Origin: an uncultured Oscillospiraceae bacterium | Lineage (GTDB): Bacteria; Bacillota; Clostridia; Oscillospirales; Oscillospiraceae | DNA length: 64,000 nt | Direction of reading: 5' to 3' | NCBI GenBank assembly: GCA_934655875.1 | Contig: CAKUHB010000001.1 | Location: forward strand, 186,001 to 250,000 | Part shown: positions 41,798 to 50,435 of the stretch, piece after piece | How positions within the stretch are numbered: position 1 is the stretch's first letter | Layout: every line of letters begins with the position of its first letter | Notes under the pieces: generated by a model | Told to the model about the DNA's origin: nothing | Seen by the model: the letters and a program-made list of their open reading frames with translations, nothing else | The model's database searches: none | Position numbers and translations under genes: made by a program

Positions 41798-41830
41798 TTT
41801 CAGCGTTATTTCAGAATTGCGCGGTATGCT
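41798..41830 (+). promoter_or_regulatory. htrA promoter with 17-bp direct-repeat site
   Basis: TTTCAGCGTTATTTCAG (41798-41814) differs by one base from the site facing the regulator gene and lies ten bases upstream of a weak -10 TATGCT (41825-41830). Confidence 0.6.
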
Positions 41831-41891
41831 GAAGGCACAAAAACAAAAGAAAGCCACACACACCGCAATGTGCGAAAAGGAGCGTTTGAAT

Positions 41892-43310
41892 ATGTCCGAA
41901 TTTAACTATGATTCCAACTATGAACCCATCCAGCATCAGCAGTCCTATTCCTACGAATGCAGCGGCGGCCCGCAGCCGTCCGCTTCTCAGCCGGCTTCGC
42001 AGCCGGAACCCGCGCCGCAGAAAAAGTCCGGCAAGGCCGGTAAGGTCGTCGCCCTGCTTCTGGCGTGCGCGCTGGTCGGCGGCGGCTCCGGCTGGGGCGC
42101 AGCCGCACTGGCGCAGAAAAACACCGCCGGTGCTGCAGCTCCGGCAGCCGCTTCGTCCGATGCATCCGTCATGCTCGAGGGCAAGCGCCAGAGCGCCGCG
42201 CTGCAGGTTGCTTCCGTCGACACCAGCAAGCTTCTGACGGCCAGCGAGGTCTACGCGCAGAACGTCAACTCCACCGTCGGCATCACGACCTCCATCACCA
42301 CCAACTACTTCGGCTACCAGACCACAGCCGCGGCCGCAGGCTCCGGCTTCATCCTGACGCAGGACGGCTACATCCTCACGAACTACCACGTCGTCGAATC
42401 GTCCAGCTCCATCAAGGTCACGACCTATGACGGCACCAGCTACGACGCGCAGCTCATCGGCTATGACGAGAGCAACGACATTGCCGTTCTGAAGATCGAC
42501 GCGACCGATCTGACCCCGGTCGTGCTGGGCGATTCCGATTCCGTCAGCGTCGGCGACAGTGTCGTCGCCATCGGCAATCCGCTGGGTGAGCTGACATTCT
42601 CCCTGACCGCCGGTGCGATCAGTGCGCTCGATCGCCCCGTGACCCTCTCCTCCGGCACAACGATGAACCTCATGCAGACCGACTGCGCCATCAACTCCGG
42701 CAACTCCGGCGGCGCGCTCTTCAATATGTACGGCGAGGTCATCGGCATCACCAACGCCAAATATTCCAGCTCCTCGTCCAGCTCGGAAGCGTCCATCGAT
42801 AACATCGGCTTTGCCATCCCCATCAATCAGGTGCGCTCGATCGTCGAGTCGATCATCCAGAACGGGTACATCATCAAGCCGTATATCGGCGTGACCGTCA
42901 CCGATGTGTCCTCCGAGAGCCAGAGCTACGGTCTGCCGCAGGGCGCGGCTGTCCGCTCCGTCGTGGAGGGCAGCCCGGCCGCAGAAGCAGGCTTGCAGGA
43001 AAATGATATCATCACTGCCGCCAACGGCGACGCCATCACCGGCAGCAACGATCTTGTCAAGCTCGTCAAGGCCGCTTCGGCAGGCGATACGCTGGAGCTG
43101 ACCGTCTACCGTCAGGGCCAGACCGTTACCGTCACGCTGACCGTCGGCGAGCAGAAGCAGGACGCCCTGCCCGCGCAGACCACCGACAATACCCAGTCCG
43201 GCAGCCAGAACCCGTATGACCAGTATGGCCAGTATGACAGCCAGAACGGCGATCAGTATGGCCAGCAGTACGGCGGCTCGTTCCCCTTCGGCTTCAGCTT
43301 CGGCGGCTAA
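41892..43310 (+). CDS. HtrA/DegP-like serine protease
   Basis: This 472-residue membrane-anchored trypsin-like protease with PDZ domain handles misfolded exported proteins. A cytoplasmic Pro/Gln-rich N-terminus is followed by one membrane helix (about residues 50-72). The catalytic triad is visible as NYHVVES (His166), ESNDIAVL (Asp196) and GNSGGAL (Ser272). A PDZ domain covers about 330-415, and the C-terminal 50 residues are a Gln/Tyr/Gly-rich low-complexity tail. Start ATG 41892 has AAGGAG upstream. Divergent from the two-component genes and likely their target. Confidence 0.92.
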   Translation: MSEFNYDSNYEPIQHQQSYSYECSGGPQPSASQPASQPEPAPQKKSGKAGKVVALLLACALVGGGSGWGAAALAQKNTAGAAAPAAASSDASVMLEGKRQSAALQVASVDTSKLLTASEVYAQNVNSTVGITTSITTNYFGYQTTAAAAGSGFILTQDGYILTNYHVVESSSSIKVTTYDGTSYDAQLIGYDESNDIAVLKIDATDLTPVVLGDSDSVSVGDSVVAIGNPLGELTFSLTAGAISALDRPVTLSSGTTMNLMQTDCAINSGNSGGALFNMYGEVIGITNAKYSSSSSSSEASIDNIGFAIPINQVRSIVESIIQNGYIIKPYIGVTVTDVSSESQSYGLPQGAAVRSVVEGSPAAEAGLQENDIITAANGDAITGSNDLVKLVKAASAGDTLELTVYRQGQTVTVTLTVGEQKQDALPAQTTDNTQSGSQNPYDQYGQYDSQNGDQYGQQYGGSFPFGFSFGG

Positions 43311-43416
43311 CCAAGTATGCTTCCCTCATCCGGCCGGACACTCCTCCACACCAGTATCCTTCATGATTTCTTCCCTTCGGCCGGATCTCTCATCTGACGC
43401 GCAAGCGTCCAAACAG

Positions 43417-43453
43417 AAATTCCCCCGCTGCACTTAGTGCAGCGGGGGAATTT
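43417..43453. terminator. Bidirectional terminator between htrA and the hydrogenase
   Basis: A 17-base perfect stem, AAATTCCCCCGCTGCAC and its complement around loop TTA, is followed by TTTTTTATTT. A second GC-rich pairing (ATCCGGCCG near 43338 with CGGCCGGAT near 43378) lies before it. Confidence 0.93.
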
Positions 43454-43461
43454 TTTATTTC

Positions 43462-44964
43462 TCAGTTCAATTGATCCGCCAGATCGCGGAAGCGGCTCTC
43501 GTCGGCGTCGGACGCGGTGGCCTGCGCCATGTGCTGCGCCAGCTTCTTTGCCGCCGTATCCGCCGAGACGACCGTGCCCGCACCGGCGACGCAGCCGCCC
43601 GGGCAGGCCATGCCCTCGAGCAGATATCCGTCGAGCTTGCCGGTCTTCGCCAGCGTCAGGAGCTTGCGGCACTCGCGCAGGCCGTCGGCCCGCTGGGTCT
43701 TCATCTCAAAGTCCGGATGCTCCTTGCGGATCAGCGCCTCCACCGCGGCGGCCACGCCGCCGGCCACGGCAAAGCCGCGCCCGGACTTTGTGCCTTCGTC
43801 CAGCTCCGGGCTGTCCGGCAGCTTGGAAAAGTCGATGTCCTTCGCTTCAAAAATGCCCATCAGCTCCTCATACGTCAGGACGAAATCGACATCCGTGCGG
43901 ATATCGTCCTGCATGGCTTCGAGCTTCTTTGCCGCGCACGGGCCGACAAAGACGACCTTGCAGCTTGGCTTCTCGCGCTTGACCAGCCGCGCCGTGTAGA
44001 CCATCGGCGTGTAGGTCATGGAAATGTTGCCGGACTCCGCCGGGAACAGCCGCCGGGCCATCATCCGCCACGACGGGCAGCAGGAGGTCGCCATGAAGCG
44101 CTGCTCCTGCGGGACCTTCTCCATAAAGTCACGCGCTTCCTCGATCGTGCAGATATCCGCGCCGACCGCGACCTCGACCACGTCGGAGAAGCCAAGCTCC
44201 TTCATGGCCGTGAGGAATTTGGGCACCGTCACATCCTTGCCGAACTGACCGACGAACGACGGCGCGACGATCGCGACGACCTCGTTTCCCTCGAGAATGG
44301 AGCGGATGACCTGATAGATCTGGCTCTTGTCGACGATCGCGCCGAACGGGCAGCTGACCAGACACTGGCCGCAGGAGACGCAGCGGTCATAATCGATGCA
44401 GGCCTTGCCGTATTCGTCCACGCCGATGGCGTCCATGCCGCAGGCCGCCTGACAGGGCCGCTCCAGATACGTGATCGCGTTATACGGACAGGACTTTGCG
44501 CACTTGCCGCATTTGATGCAGAGCTTCTGGTCAATGCGGCTCTTGCCGTTGACGAATTTGATCGCGCCCTTCGGGCACACGCGCTGGCACGAGGACGCAA
44601 GACAGCCCTGACACAGCTCCGTCACGCGGTACTGCCGGGTCGGGCAGGCGTGGCAGGCATAGGGAATGATGTTGACGAGCGGCGGCTCGTAATACTGCTC
44701 GGCGATGGCCGCCTGATCCATGCCCTCGGTCAGAAGCGTGCGCGTCTGCACAGGCTGGAGAGACAGGCCCATGGCAAGGCGCACGCGCTCGCCGGCGATG
44801 GCGCGCTCAAGAAAAACGGACTCGCGGTGCAGGGGACTCTGGCCGGGGACGATCTTGAAGGGGATGTCCTCCATATCGGTATAATCGCCGGAATAGGCCA
44901 TCCGGGCGACCTCGGTAAAGACTTTTTTTCGGATATCGGTGATAAGAGACGGGATTCCACGCAT
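43462..44964 (-). CDS. Monomeric [FeFe] hydrogenase-like protein (group B type)
   Basis: This is a 500-residue cytoplasmic iron-sulfur protein. The N-terminal half has several [4Fe-4S] motifs (CQGCLASSCQRVC, CIKCGKCAKSC, CVSCGQCLVSC), and the C-terminal half has the H-cluster motifs: TSCCPSW (about residue 290), GPCAAKKLE (about 340) and EGMACPGGCVAGAG (about 453). The second motif has Gly in place of the usual Met (MPC), as in the less-studied group B enzymes. No other hydrogenase subunits or HydEFG maturases lie nearby. It could oxidise reduced ferredoxin with H2 formation or sense H2. Start at ATG 44964 with AAAGGAG upstream. Confidence 0.87.
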   Translation of the reverse strand: MRGIPSLITDIRKKVFTEVARMAYSGDYTDMEDIPFKIVPGQSPLHRESVFLERAIAGERVRLAMGLSLQPVQTRTLLTEGMDQAAIAEQYYEPPLVNIIPYACHACPTRQYRVTELCQGCLASSCQRVCPKGAIKFVNGKSRIDQKLCIKCGKCAKSCPYNAITYLERPCQAACGMDAIGVDEYGKACIDYDRCVSCGQCLVSCPFGAIVDKSQIYQVIRSILEGNEVVAIVAPSFVGQFGKDVTVPKFLTAMKELGFSDVVEVAVGADICTIEEARDFMEKVPQEQRFMATSCCPSWRMMARRLFPAESGNISMTYTPMVYTARLVKREKPSCKVVFVGPCAAKKLEAMQDDIRTDVDFVLTYEELMGIFEAKDIDFSKLPDSPELDEGTKSGRGFAVAGGVAAAVEALIRKEHPDFEMKTQRADGLRECRKLLTLAKTGKLDGYLLEGMACPGGCVAGAGTVVSADTAAKKLAQHMAQATASDADESRFRDLADQLN

Positions 44965-44996
44965 GATCTGCTGCTCCTTTTGCAAAATTCGCTGTC

Positions 44997-45025
44997 AGTA
45001 TACCACAAGTTGCGGCAAACGTCAC
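44997..45025 (-). promoter_or_regulatory. Promoter of the hydrogenase gene
   Basis: Minus-strand GTGACG (45020-45025) and TATACT (44997-45002) with a 17-base spacer. Confidence 0.55.
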
Positions 45026-45049
45026 TGTTTTCTTTTCCCGCGGCAAGGC

Positions 45050-45079
45050 TTGACAATCCGGCCGCTTATGTCGTAAGCT
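45050..45079 (+). promoter_or_regulatory. Promoter of the CmpB-like gene
   Basis: TTGACA (45050-45055) is consensus; the -10 TAAGCT (45074-45079) with an 18-base spacer is weak. Confidence 0.4.
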
Positions 45080-45111
45080 TGAGACAGAATTTAAGGCTCA
45101 CGGAGGTCATT

Positions 45112-45861
45112 ATGTCCAAATTTCAGATCTTCCTGATCATTCTGTATCTGTTCTTCTTCGGCGCCGTCGGCGGATGGGTGCTGGAGCTTCTGTTCCGCCG
45201 GTTCTTTTCTGGGGCAAACCCGGAGCGCAAGTGGCTGAACCCCGGTTTCCTGTTTGGCCCATGCCTGCCGCTGTACGGGTTCGGCACGGTGCTTTTGTAT
45301 ATTCTTTCCGAACTTGACCACCAGCTGTTCGGCCCGTTCTCCGGGACGTTCTGGTATTATATCGTCATGTTCGTCGTCATGGCGCTGGCCATGACGCTGC
45401 TCGAGTACATCGTCGGCGTTGTGAGCTTCAAGGGCTTCCACCTGCGCCTGTGGGACTACAGTAAGCTCTGGGGCAACATTCAGGGCATCATCTGCCCGCT
45501 GTTCACGTTCTTCTGGGGCGTACTGTCGCTGGCGTACTACTTCCTTCTGTATCCGCGCCTGCGGAAGCTGGTGGAGTGGTTCGTGGCGCACCCGCTGGCG
45601 TCGTTTTTGGTAGGCGTGTGCTTCGGAATTTTCCTCATTGACCTCTGCTTCTCCATCCACCTCGGCGCGGTCGTGCAGAAAAAGGCCGCCGAGATCGATA
45701 AGAATGTATATGACGCCATCGACGTGCAGAAGCTGTGGCATAAAATGCAGTCCCGCGGCGGCTTCTTCCGCTTTGTGTCCATCAAGCCCCTGACCGAGCG
45801 CATCGACGCGTTTGATGAGTTTTTACACCGCAGACCGGGAAGTATGGAAAAGGAGAAATAA
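45112..45861 (+). CDS. CmpB-like putative ABC transporter permease family membrane protein
   Basis: This 249-residue protein has about six membrane helices and matches the PF06541 (ABC_trans_CmpB) family: GGWVLELLFRRFF near the start, WLNPGFLFGPCLPLYGFG and LWDYS. The name implies transport, but members usually lack ABC partners, as here, and function is not known. Start ATG 45112 has GGAGG upstream. Followed after 3 bases by the SdpI-like gene. Confidence 0.82.
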   Translation: MSKFQIFLIILYLFFFGAVGGWVLELLFRRFFSGANPERKWLNPGFLFGPCLPLYGFGTVLLYILSELDHQLFGPFSGTFWYYIVMFVVMALAMTLLEYIVGVVSFKGFHLRLWDYSKLWGNIQGIICPLFTFFWGVLSLAYYFLLYPRLRKLVEWFVAHPLASFLVGVCFGIFLIDLCFSIHLGAVVQKKAAEIDKNVYDAIDVQKLWHKMQSRGGFFRFVSIKPLTERIDAFDEFLHRRPGSMEKEK

Positions 45862-45864
45862 AAA

Positions 45865-46254
45865 ATGGGCTTCTGGATTTATATGCTGCTGTTCGTGCTG
45901 TTGATCCCGATCACAATGGTCTATTTCGGCCAGAGATTTTTCAAAAGCCCGCCGAAGTCCATCAACGCGACCTTCGGATACCGGACGACCATGTCCATGA
46001 AGAACTGGGAAACATGGAAGCTGGCGCATACGGTCTGCGGGCGGTTCTGGTTCCGCTGCGGCCGGATCCTGCTGCCGCTGTCGGTCGTCCCCATGCTGCT
46101 TGTGATCGGACGCGGCACGGAAACGGTCGGATACACCGGGGTGATCATCGTGTTCATCCAGCTCGTGCCGCTGCTCTGCGTGATTCCGGTCACGGAACAC
46201 GCGCTGCGGAAAAGCTTTGATAAGAACGGGATGCGGAAGGATGTAAAAATATAA
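45865..46254 (+). CDS. SdpI/YhfL family membrane protein
   Basis: This 129-residue protein has about three membrane helices and the SdpI-type PPKSINATFGYRTTMSMKN sequence. SdpI of Bacillus gives immunity to a killing peptide; in most genomes such proteins have no known role. It is probably co-transcribed with the gene before it. Confidence 0.8.
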   Translation: MGFWIYMLLFVLLIPITMVYFGQRFFKSPPKSINATFGYRTTMSMKNWETWKLAHTVCGRFWFRCGRILLPLSVVPMLLVIGRGTETVGYTGVIIVFIQLVPLLCVIPVTEHALRKSFDKNGMRKDVKI

Positions 46255-46289
46255 TCGGCAGAAAGGCTGGTAGATTGGCACCAAAAAAC

Positions 46290-46480
46290 GCCTTCCCCTC
46301 CGGGGAAGGTGGCGCGAAGCGCCGGATGAGGGTCGGGGAGCACGATCGATGCTGCTGTACAGATATTCGGTGCATTCTGTCCCTCATCAGTCTGCGCTTC
46401 GCGCAGCCAGCTGTCCCTACCCCCTTTGTCCCTTCGGGACATTTCCCCCTGACAGGGGGAATCGGCCCCCAGGGGAAGCC
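46290..46480. repeat. MITE-like palindromic repeat element A
   Basis: A chain of small hairpins: CCTTCCCC/CGGGGAAGG, GGCGC-GAA-GCGCC, then GATGAGGG facing CCCTCATC after about 50 bases, CTGCGC-TTC-GCGCAG, GTCCC-TTC-GGGAC and TCCCCCTGACAGGGGGA. The two halves are imperfect inverted copies of each other. Architecture is the same as the element at 50264-50374. No gene is encoded. Confidence 0.7.
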
Positions 46481-46855
46481 GTTTTTGGCCAGTGCAAATA
46501 CGTACCATTCTATAAATTTTGATAGCACCTTCTATTGACCGCACCCATTCAAAGGCACTCAGAAACAAATTTGATGCCTACTTCAACGGGCGGCGCGTAC
46601 CAAAGCGCACACAAGGTGACTGCATGCGATTGAAGAGACTATCAAATCAGGTTTCTACCTAAACTGTACCGCAGGATGCACCAAACGCATCCAGCGCCCC
46701 TTTTCTCCCCATTCTTTTCCGGCAAGGCGGAAAAGAATGGGCCGTCGGAGACATCCCCAGCCGAAAAAAAGCGTAAAAACCCCCTAGCTTTTTCTCCACT
46801 GCCGTGCTATAATAATAACGAAAATCATTATTGAAGTCGAAAGGAACCTGCTTCT
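46481..46855. other. Gene-free stretch between repeat A and the flavodiiron gene
   Basis: This stretch holds no supported gene. A frame of about 45 codons ending at 46662 has no start or ribosome site and may be a gene remnant. A perfect 13-base hairpin CCATTCTTTTCCG (46709-46721 with 46728-46740) lies near its centre. The last 50 bases hold the flavodiiron promoter. Confidence 0.5.
46805..46832 (+). promoter_or_regulatory. Extended -10 promoter with Fur/PerR-like dyad
   Basis: TGCTATAAT (46805-46813) is an extended -10 element. Immediately over and after it, AATAAT-N10-ATTATT (46811-46832) resembles metal-regulator boxes of the Fur/PerR type, fitting a di-iron oxygen-detoxifying enzyme. The regulator assignment is inference. 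Confidence 0.45.
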
Positions 46856-48703
46856 ATGTATTGTATCAAGAAAATGACCGAGGATCTCTATTGGGTCGGC
46901 GCGAGCGAGCGGCGGCTGAATCTGTTTGAGAACGCCTACCCGCTCACGAACGGCGTCAGCTACAATTCCTATCTGCTGCTCGACGAAAAGACCGTGCTGA
47001 TCGATACCGTCGACAAGTCCGTCAGCGGCCTGTTCTTTGAGAATGTCGACCACGTGCTTGCCGGACGCCCGCTCGACTATCTCATCGTGCAGCACATGGA
47101 GCCGGATCACGCCGCCACGATCGGCGAGCTTGTCCTGCGCCACCCGGAAGTCACCATCGTCTGCAACGCCAAGACGCGCACGATGATGCAGAACTTCTTC
47201 ACGTTTGACATTGACAGCCGCTTGCAGCTCGTTAAGGAGATGGATACGCTCACGACCGGCAGACATACCTTTGCCTTCGTCATGGCGCCGATGGTCCACT
47301 GGCCGGAGGTCATGGTCTCGTATGACGTCACGACCAAAACGCTCTATTCCGCCGACGCCTTCGGCACGTTCGGCGCACTGAACGGCAATCTGTACGCGGA
47401 CGAGGTCAATTTCCGGACAGAATGGCTCGCCGACGCCCGCCGGTACTATACCAACATCGTCGGCAAATACGGCACGCAGGTGCAGGCGCTGCTCAAAAAG
47501 GCCGCCGGGCTTGAGATCGCAATGATCTGCCCGCTGCACGGCCCGGTCTGGCGCAAGGATATCGCGTGGTTCCTCGATAAGTATATCCACTGGGCGACCT
47601 ACACGCCCGAGGACGACGCCGTCGTCATCGCCTATGCCTCCGTCTACGGCGGCACGGAGAACGCGGCGAACATTCTGGCCGCAAAGCTGTCCGATCTCGG
47701 CGTGCGCAACGTGCAGATGTACGACGTGTCCGTCACGCACCCGAGTTATATCCTCGCCGAGTGCTTCCGCGCCAGCCATCTGGTCTTCATCTCCACGACC
47801 TATAACGCCGGCATGTTCGTAACAATGGAAAACCTCGTCCACGACATCGTCCACCACAACCTCCAGAACCGTACCATCGCCCTGATGGAAAACGGCTCCT
47901 GGGCGCCGACGGCGGCAGGACTTATGCGTGCGGAGTTCCAGAAGCTCAAGAACTGCACCCTTCTCGACGAGACCGTCACGATCAAGTCCACGCTCAAGGA
48001 AGCGCAGCTCGCGGACGTCGACGCCATGGCGCAGGCCATCTATGATTCCATGCCGAAGCCGGCGCCCGATGTGCACAAGGCGGACGCGCCCATTGAAAAT
48101 AACGCCTTCTTCTCGTTCTCCTACGGTCTGTTCGTCCTGACGGCCCGCGACGGAGAAAAGGACAACGGCTGCATCATCAACACTGCCGCCCAGCTGACCG
48201 ACACGCCGAAGCGCATCTCCATCGCCGTCAACAAGGCAAATCTGACCCATGATATGATCCGCAAGACGGGCGTGTTCAACCTGTCGCTGCTCTCGACCGA
48301 CGCGCCGTTCGGCCTGTTCCAGCATTACGGCTTCCAGTCCGGCCGCGACGTGGATAAGTTCGCGGACGTCAAGGGCATGGCCCGCGCGACGAACGGAGTC
48401 TATTACCTGCCATATTCGACGAACGCATTCGTGAGCGGCAAGGTCACGCAGGAGATCGACCTCGGCACGCACACGCTGTTCATTGCCGACGTGACCGAAG
48501 CGCGCGTGCTCTCCAATGCCCCGTCCATGACCTACAGCTTCTACTTTGCAAACGTCAAGCCGAAGCCCTCGGCCCTTAAAAAGCAGACCGGCTGGGTCTG
48601 CCGGATCTGCGGCTACGTCTACGAGGGCGAGACACTTCCCGCCGACTTCATCTGCCCGCTGTGCAAGCATGGCGCAGAGGATTTTGAAAAGCTGCCCGAA
48701 TAA
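46856..48703 (+). CDS. Flavodiiron protein fused to flavin reductase and rubredoxin domains
   Basis: This 615-residue soluble enzyme reduces O2 to water (or NO to N2O), protecting strict anaerobes. Domains in order: di-iron beta-lactamase-like domain with ligands HMEPDH, MVHWPE, SADAFG and CPLHGPV (residues 1-245); flavodoxin with AYASVYGGTENAA (about 255-395); flavin reductase-like domain (about 415-560, SYGLFVLTARDG); and C-terminal rubredoxin with CRICGYVYEG and CPLCKHG (about 580-615). All iron ligands are present. The built-in rubredoxin should take electrons directly from a NAD(P)H:rubredoxin reductase encoded elsewhere. Confidence 0.93.
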   Translation: MYCIKKMTEDLYWVGASERRLNLFENAYPLTNGVSYNSYLLLDEKTVLIDTVDKSVSGLFFENVDHVLAGRPLDYLIVQHMEPDHAATIGELVLRHPEVTIVCNAKTRTMMQNFFTFDIDSRLQLVKEMDTLTTGRHTFAFVMAPMVHWPEVMVSYDVTTKTLYSADAFGTFGALNGNLYADEVNFRTEWLADARRYYTNIVGKYGTQVQALLKKAAGLEIAMICPLHGPVWRKDIAWFLDKYIHWATYTPEDDAVVIAYASVYGGTENAANILAAKLSDLGVRNVQMYDVSVTHPSYILAECFRASHLVFISTTYNAGMFVTMENLVHDIVHHNLQNRTIALMENGSWAPTAAGLMRAEFQKLKNCTLLDETVTIKSTLKEAQLADVDAMAQAIYDSMPKPAPDVHKADAPIENNAFFSFSYGLFVLTARDGEKDNGCIINTAAQLTDTPKRISIAVNKANLTHDMIRKTGVFNLSLLSTDAPFGLFQHYGFQSGRDVDKFADVKGMARATNGVYYLPYSTNAFVSGKVTQEIDLGTHTLFIADVTEARVLSNAPSMTYSFYFANVKPKPSALKKQTGWVCRICGYVYEGETLPADFICPLCKHGAEDFEKLPE

Positions 48704-48786
48704 CCAAAAACCGCCTGCCGGTGCGGACAAGCGTTGTCCGCACCGGCTAAACGTGTCTTATTACAAAACAGAAAGGATCGATCATC

Positions 48787-50238
48787 ATGTCCTATGTACT
48801 GGAGCATCTGGAGCCGAAGGCTGTCTTCCACTTCTTTGAAGATCTGACCCGCATCCCGCACGGCTCGCGCAACACGAAGGCGATCAGCGATTACTGCGTC
48901 GCGTTCGCCAAGGAACGCGGTCTGTGGGTGTATCAGGACGAACTCAACAATGTCATCATCAAAAAACCGGCATCCGCCGGGTATGAAGCCGCGCCCGCAA
49001 TCATTTTACAGGGCCATCTCGACATGGTCGCGGAAAAAACGCCGGACAGCCCCATGGACTTCACCAGGGACGCATTGAATCTGCAAATTGAGGGCGATTA
49101 CGTATCCGCAAAGGGCACGACGCTCGGCGGCGACGACGGCATTGCCGTCGCCATGGCGCTGGCGATTCTGGACAGCAGCGAGATCGCCCATCCGGCGCTG
49201 GAAGCCGTCTTCACCGTCGATGAGGAGATCGGCATGGAGGGCGCGCAGGGACTGGACTTCTCCCAGCTGTCCGCCCGACGTATGCTGAACATCGACTCCG
49301 AGGACGAGGGCATCTTCACCGTCAGCTGCGCCGGCGGCGCAAGCGCCAACGTCTCCATCGGTCTGACGACGGCGCCCTGCGCACTGCCCTGCGTCCGGCT
49401 TTCCGTCTCCGGCCTGATCGGCGGCCACTCCGGGCAGGAGATCAACAAGGGCCGCGCCAACGCAAACGTTCTGCTTGGCCGCGTGCTGGGCGCCATGCTG
49501 CAGAAGCTCCCCGTCCGGCTCGTCTCCGCCGCCGGCGGCCTGAAGGACAACGCCATCCCGAACGCCGCCGAAGCGCTGCTCGCTATCGATGCTGCTGATC
49601 TTGCATCTGCCGAAGCCCTCGCAGCCGAATTTGACGCTGCCTTCCGCAAGGAATATGCGTCCGCCGACCCCGGCGTTACCGTCACGCTCACGCCCGCCGA
49701 AGCGGCTGCGCAGGCGCTGACCGAGGAAGCAACGCTGCGTGTCGTGCGCTTTCTGCTGCTCGTCCCAAACGGGATCGCGGCCATGAGCATGGATATCCCC
49801 AGCCTTGTCCAGACCTCCTGCAACCTCGGCATTTTCCACGTGACGGACGGCGTTCTGACGGCGGTCAGTTCGGTTCGAAGCTCCGTCGCCACACAGAAGC
49901 AGATGCTCCTGACGCGCTTTGACGCGCTGTCGCAGCTGCTGGGCGGATCTTTGCAGGTCACAGGCGCATATCCCGCGTGGGAATACCGCCGCGCGTCCGC
50001 GCTGCGCGAGAAGCTGGTCGAAGTCTACCGCGCGCAGACCGGCAAGGAACCGAAGATCGAAGCCATCCACGCCGGGCTGGAATGCGGCCTGTTCGCCGGC
50101 CAGCTGCCGGGGCTTGACTGCGTGTCCTTCGGCCCCGATCTTGTCGATATCCATACGACCCGCGAGAAAATGTCCATTTCCTCCGTCCAACGCACCTGGC
50201 AGTTCCTGCTCGGCGTTCTGGCGGCACTGAAGGACTGA
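48787..50238 (+). CDS. pepD: Aminoacyl-histidine dipeptidase (peptidase D family, M20C)
   Basis: This 483-residue zinc dipeptidase cleaves Xaa-His and other dipeptides in the cytoplasm. Metal and catalytic motifs: LQGHLDMVAEK, GGDDGIAVAMA, DEEIGMEGA, NIDSEDEG and, near the C-terminus, DIHTTREKMS. Full length for the family. Start ATG has GAAAGGA upstream. It stands alone between two gene-free regions. Confidence 0.93.
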   Translation: MSYVLEHLEPKAVFHFFEDLTRIPHGSRNTKAISDYCVAFAKERGLWVYQDELNNVIIKKPASAGYEAAPAIILQGHLDMVAEKTPDSPMDFTRDALNLQIEGDYVSAKGTTLGGDDGIAVAMALAILDSSEIAHPALEAVFTVDEEIGMEGAQGLDFSQLSARRMLNIDSEDEGIFTVSCAGGASANVSIGLTTAPCALPCVRLSVSGLIGGHSGQEINKGRANANVLLGRVLGAMLQKLPVRLVSAAGGLKDNAIPNAAEALLAIDAADLASAEALAAEFDAAFRKEYASADPGVTVTLTPAEAAAQALTEEATLRVVRFLLLVPNGIAAMSMDIPSLVQTSCNLGIFHVTDGVLTAVSSVRSSVATQKQMLLTRFDALSQLLGGSLQVTGAYPAWEYRRASALREKLVEVYRAQTGKEPKIEAIHAGLECGLFAGQLPGLDCVSFGPDLVDIHTTREKMSISSVQRTWQFLLGVLAALKD

Positions 50239-50263
50239 TTTTACGTATTCGCACAGGCCCCCT

Positions 50264-50374
50264 GGCTCTCCCTCTGGGAGAGCTGTCGCCGCAGGCGACT
50301 GAGAGGGGCTTGGCAGTCACGGTCTACCCTCTCCGTCTTCGCTTTGCTCAGCCACCTCTCCCAAAGGGAGAGGC
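50264..50374. repeat. MITE-like palindromic repeat element B
   Basis: The left half GGCTCTCCC...GGGAGAG, then GTCGCC-GCA-GGCGAC and GAGAGGG, faces the right half CCCTCTC..., a GCTTTGC hairpin and CTCTCCC-AAA-GGGAGAGG. The halves are imperfect inverted copies. Same design as repeat A at 46290. Confidence 0.75.
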
Positions 50375-50435
50375 AAGACGGGATACAGAGAAAGGAAATT
50401 CTTGGCGTAAATCTGTCAGTCCGCGCGGGAAAAAT

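Noticed and set aside
43471..45111. Long upstream extension of the CmpB-like frame through the hydrogenase gene
   Set aside because: Antisense to the hydrogenase; ATG 45112 has GGAGG and starts the family-like protein.
46784..48730. A 648-codon minus-strand frame opposite the flavodiiron gene
   Set aside because: Shadow of a protein with all iron ligands and three further domains; no motif of its own.
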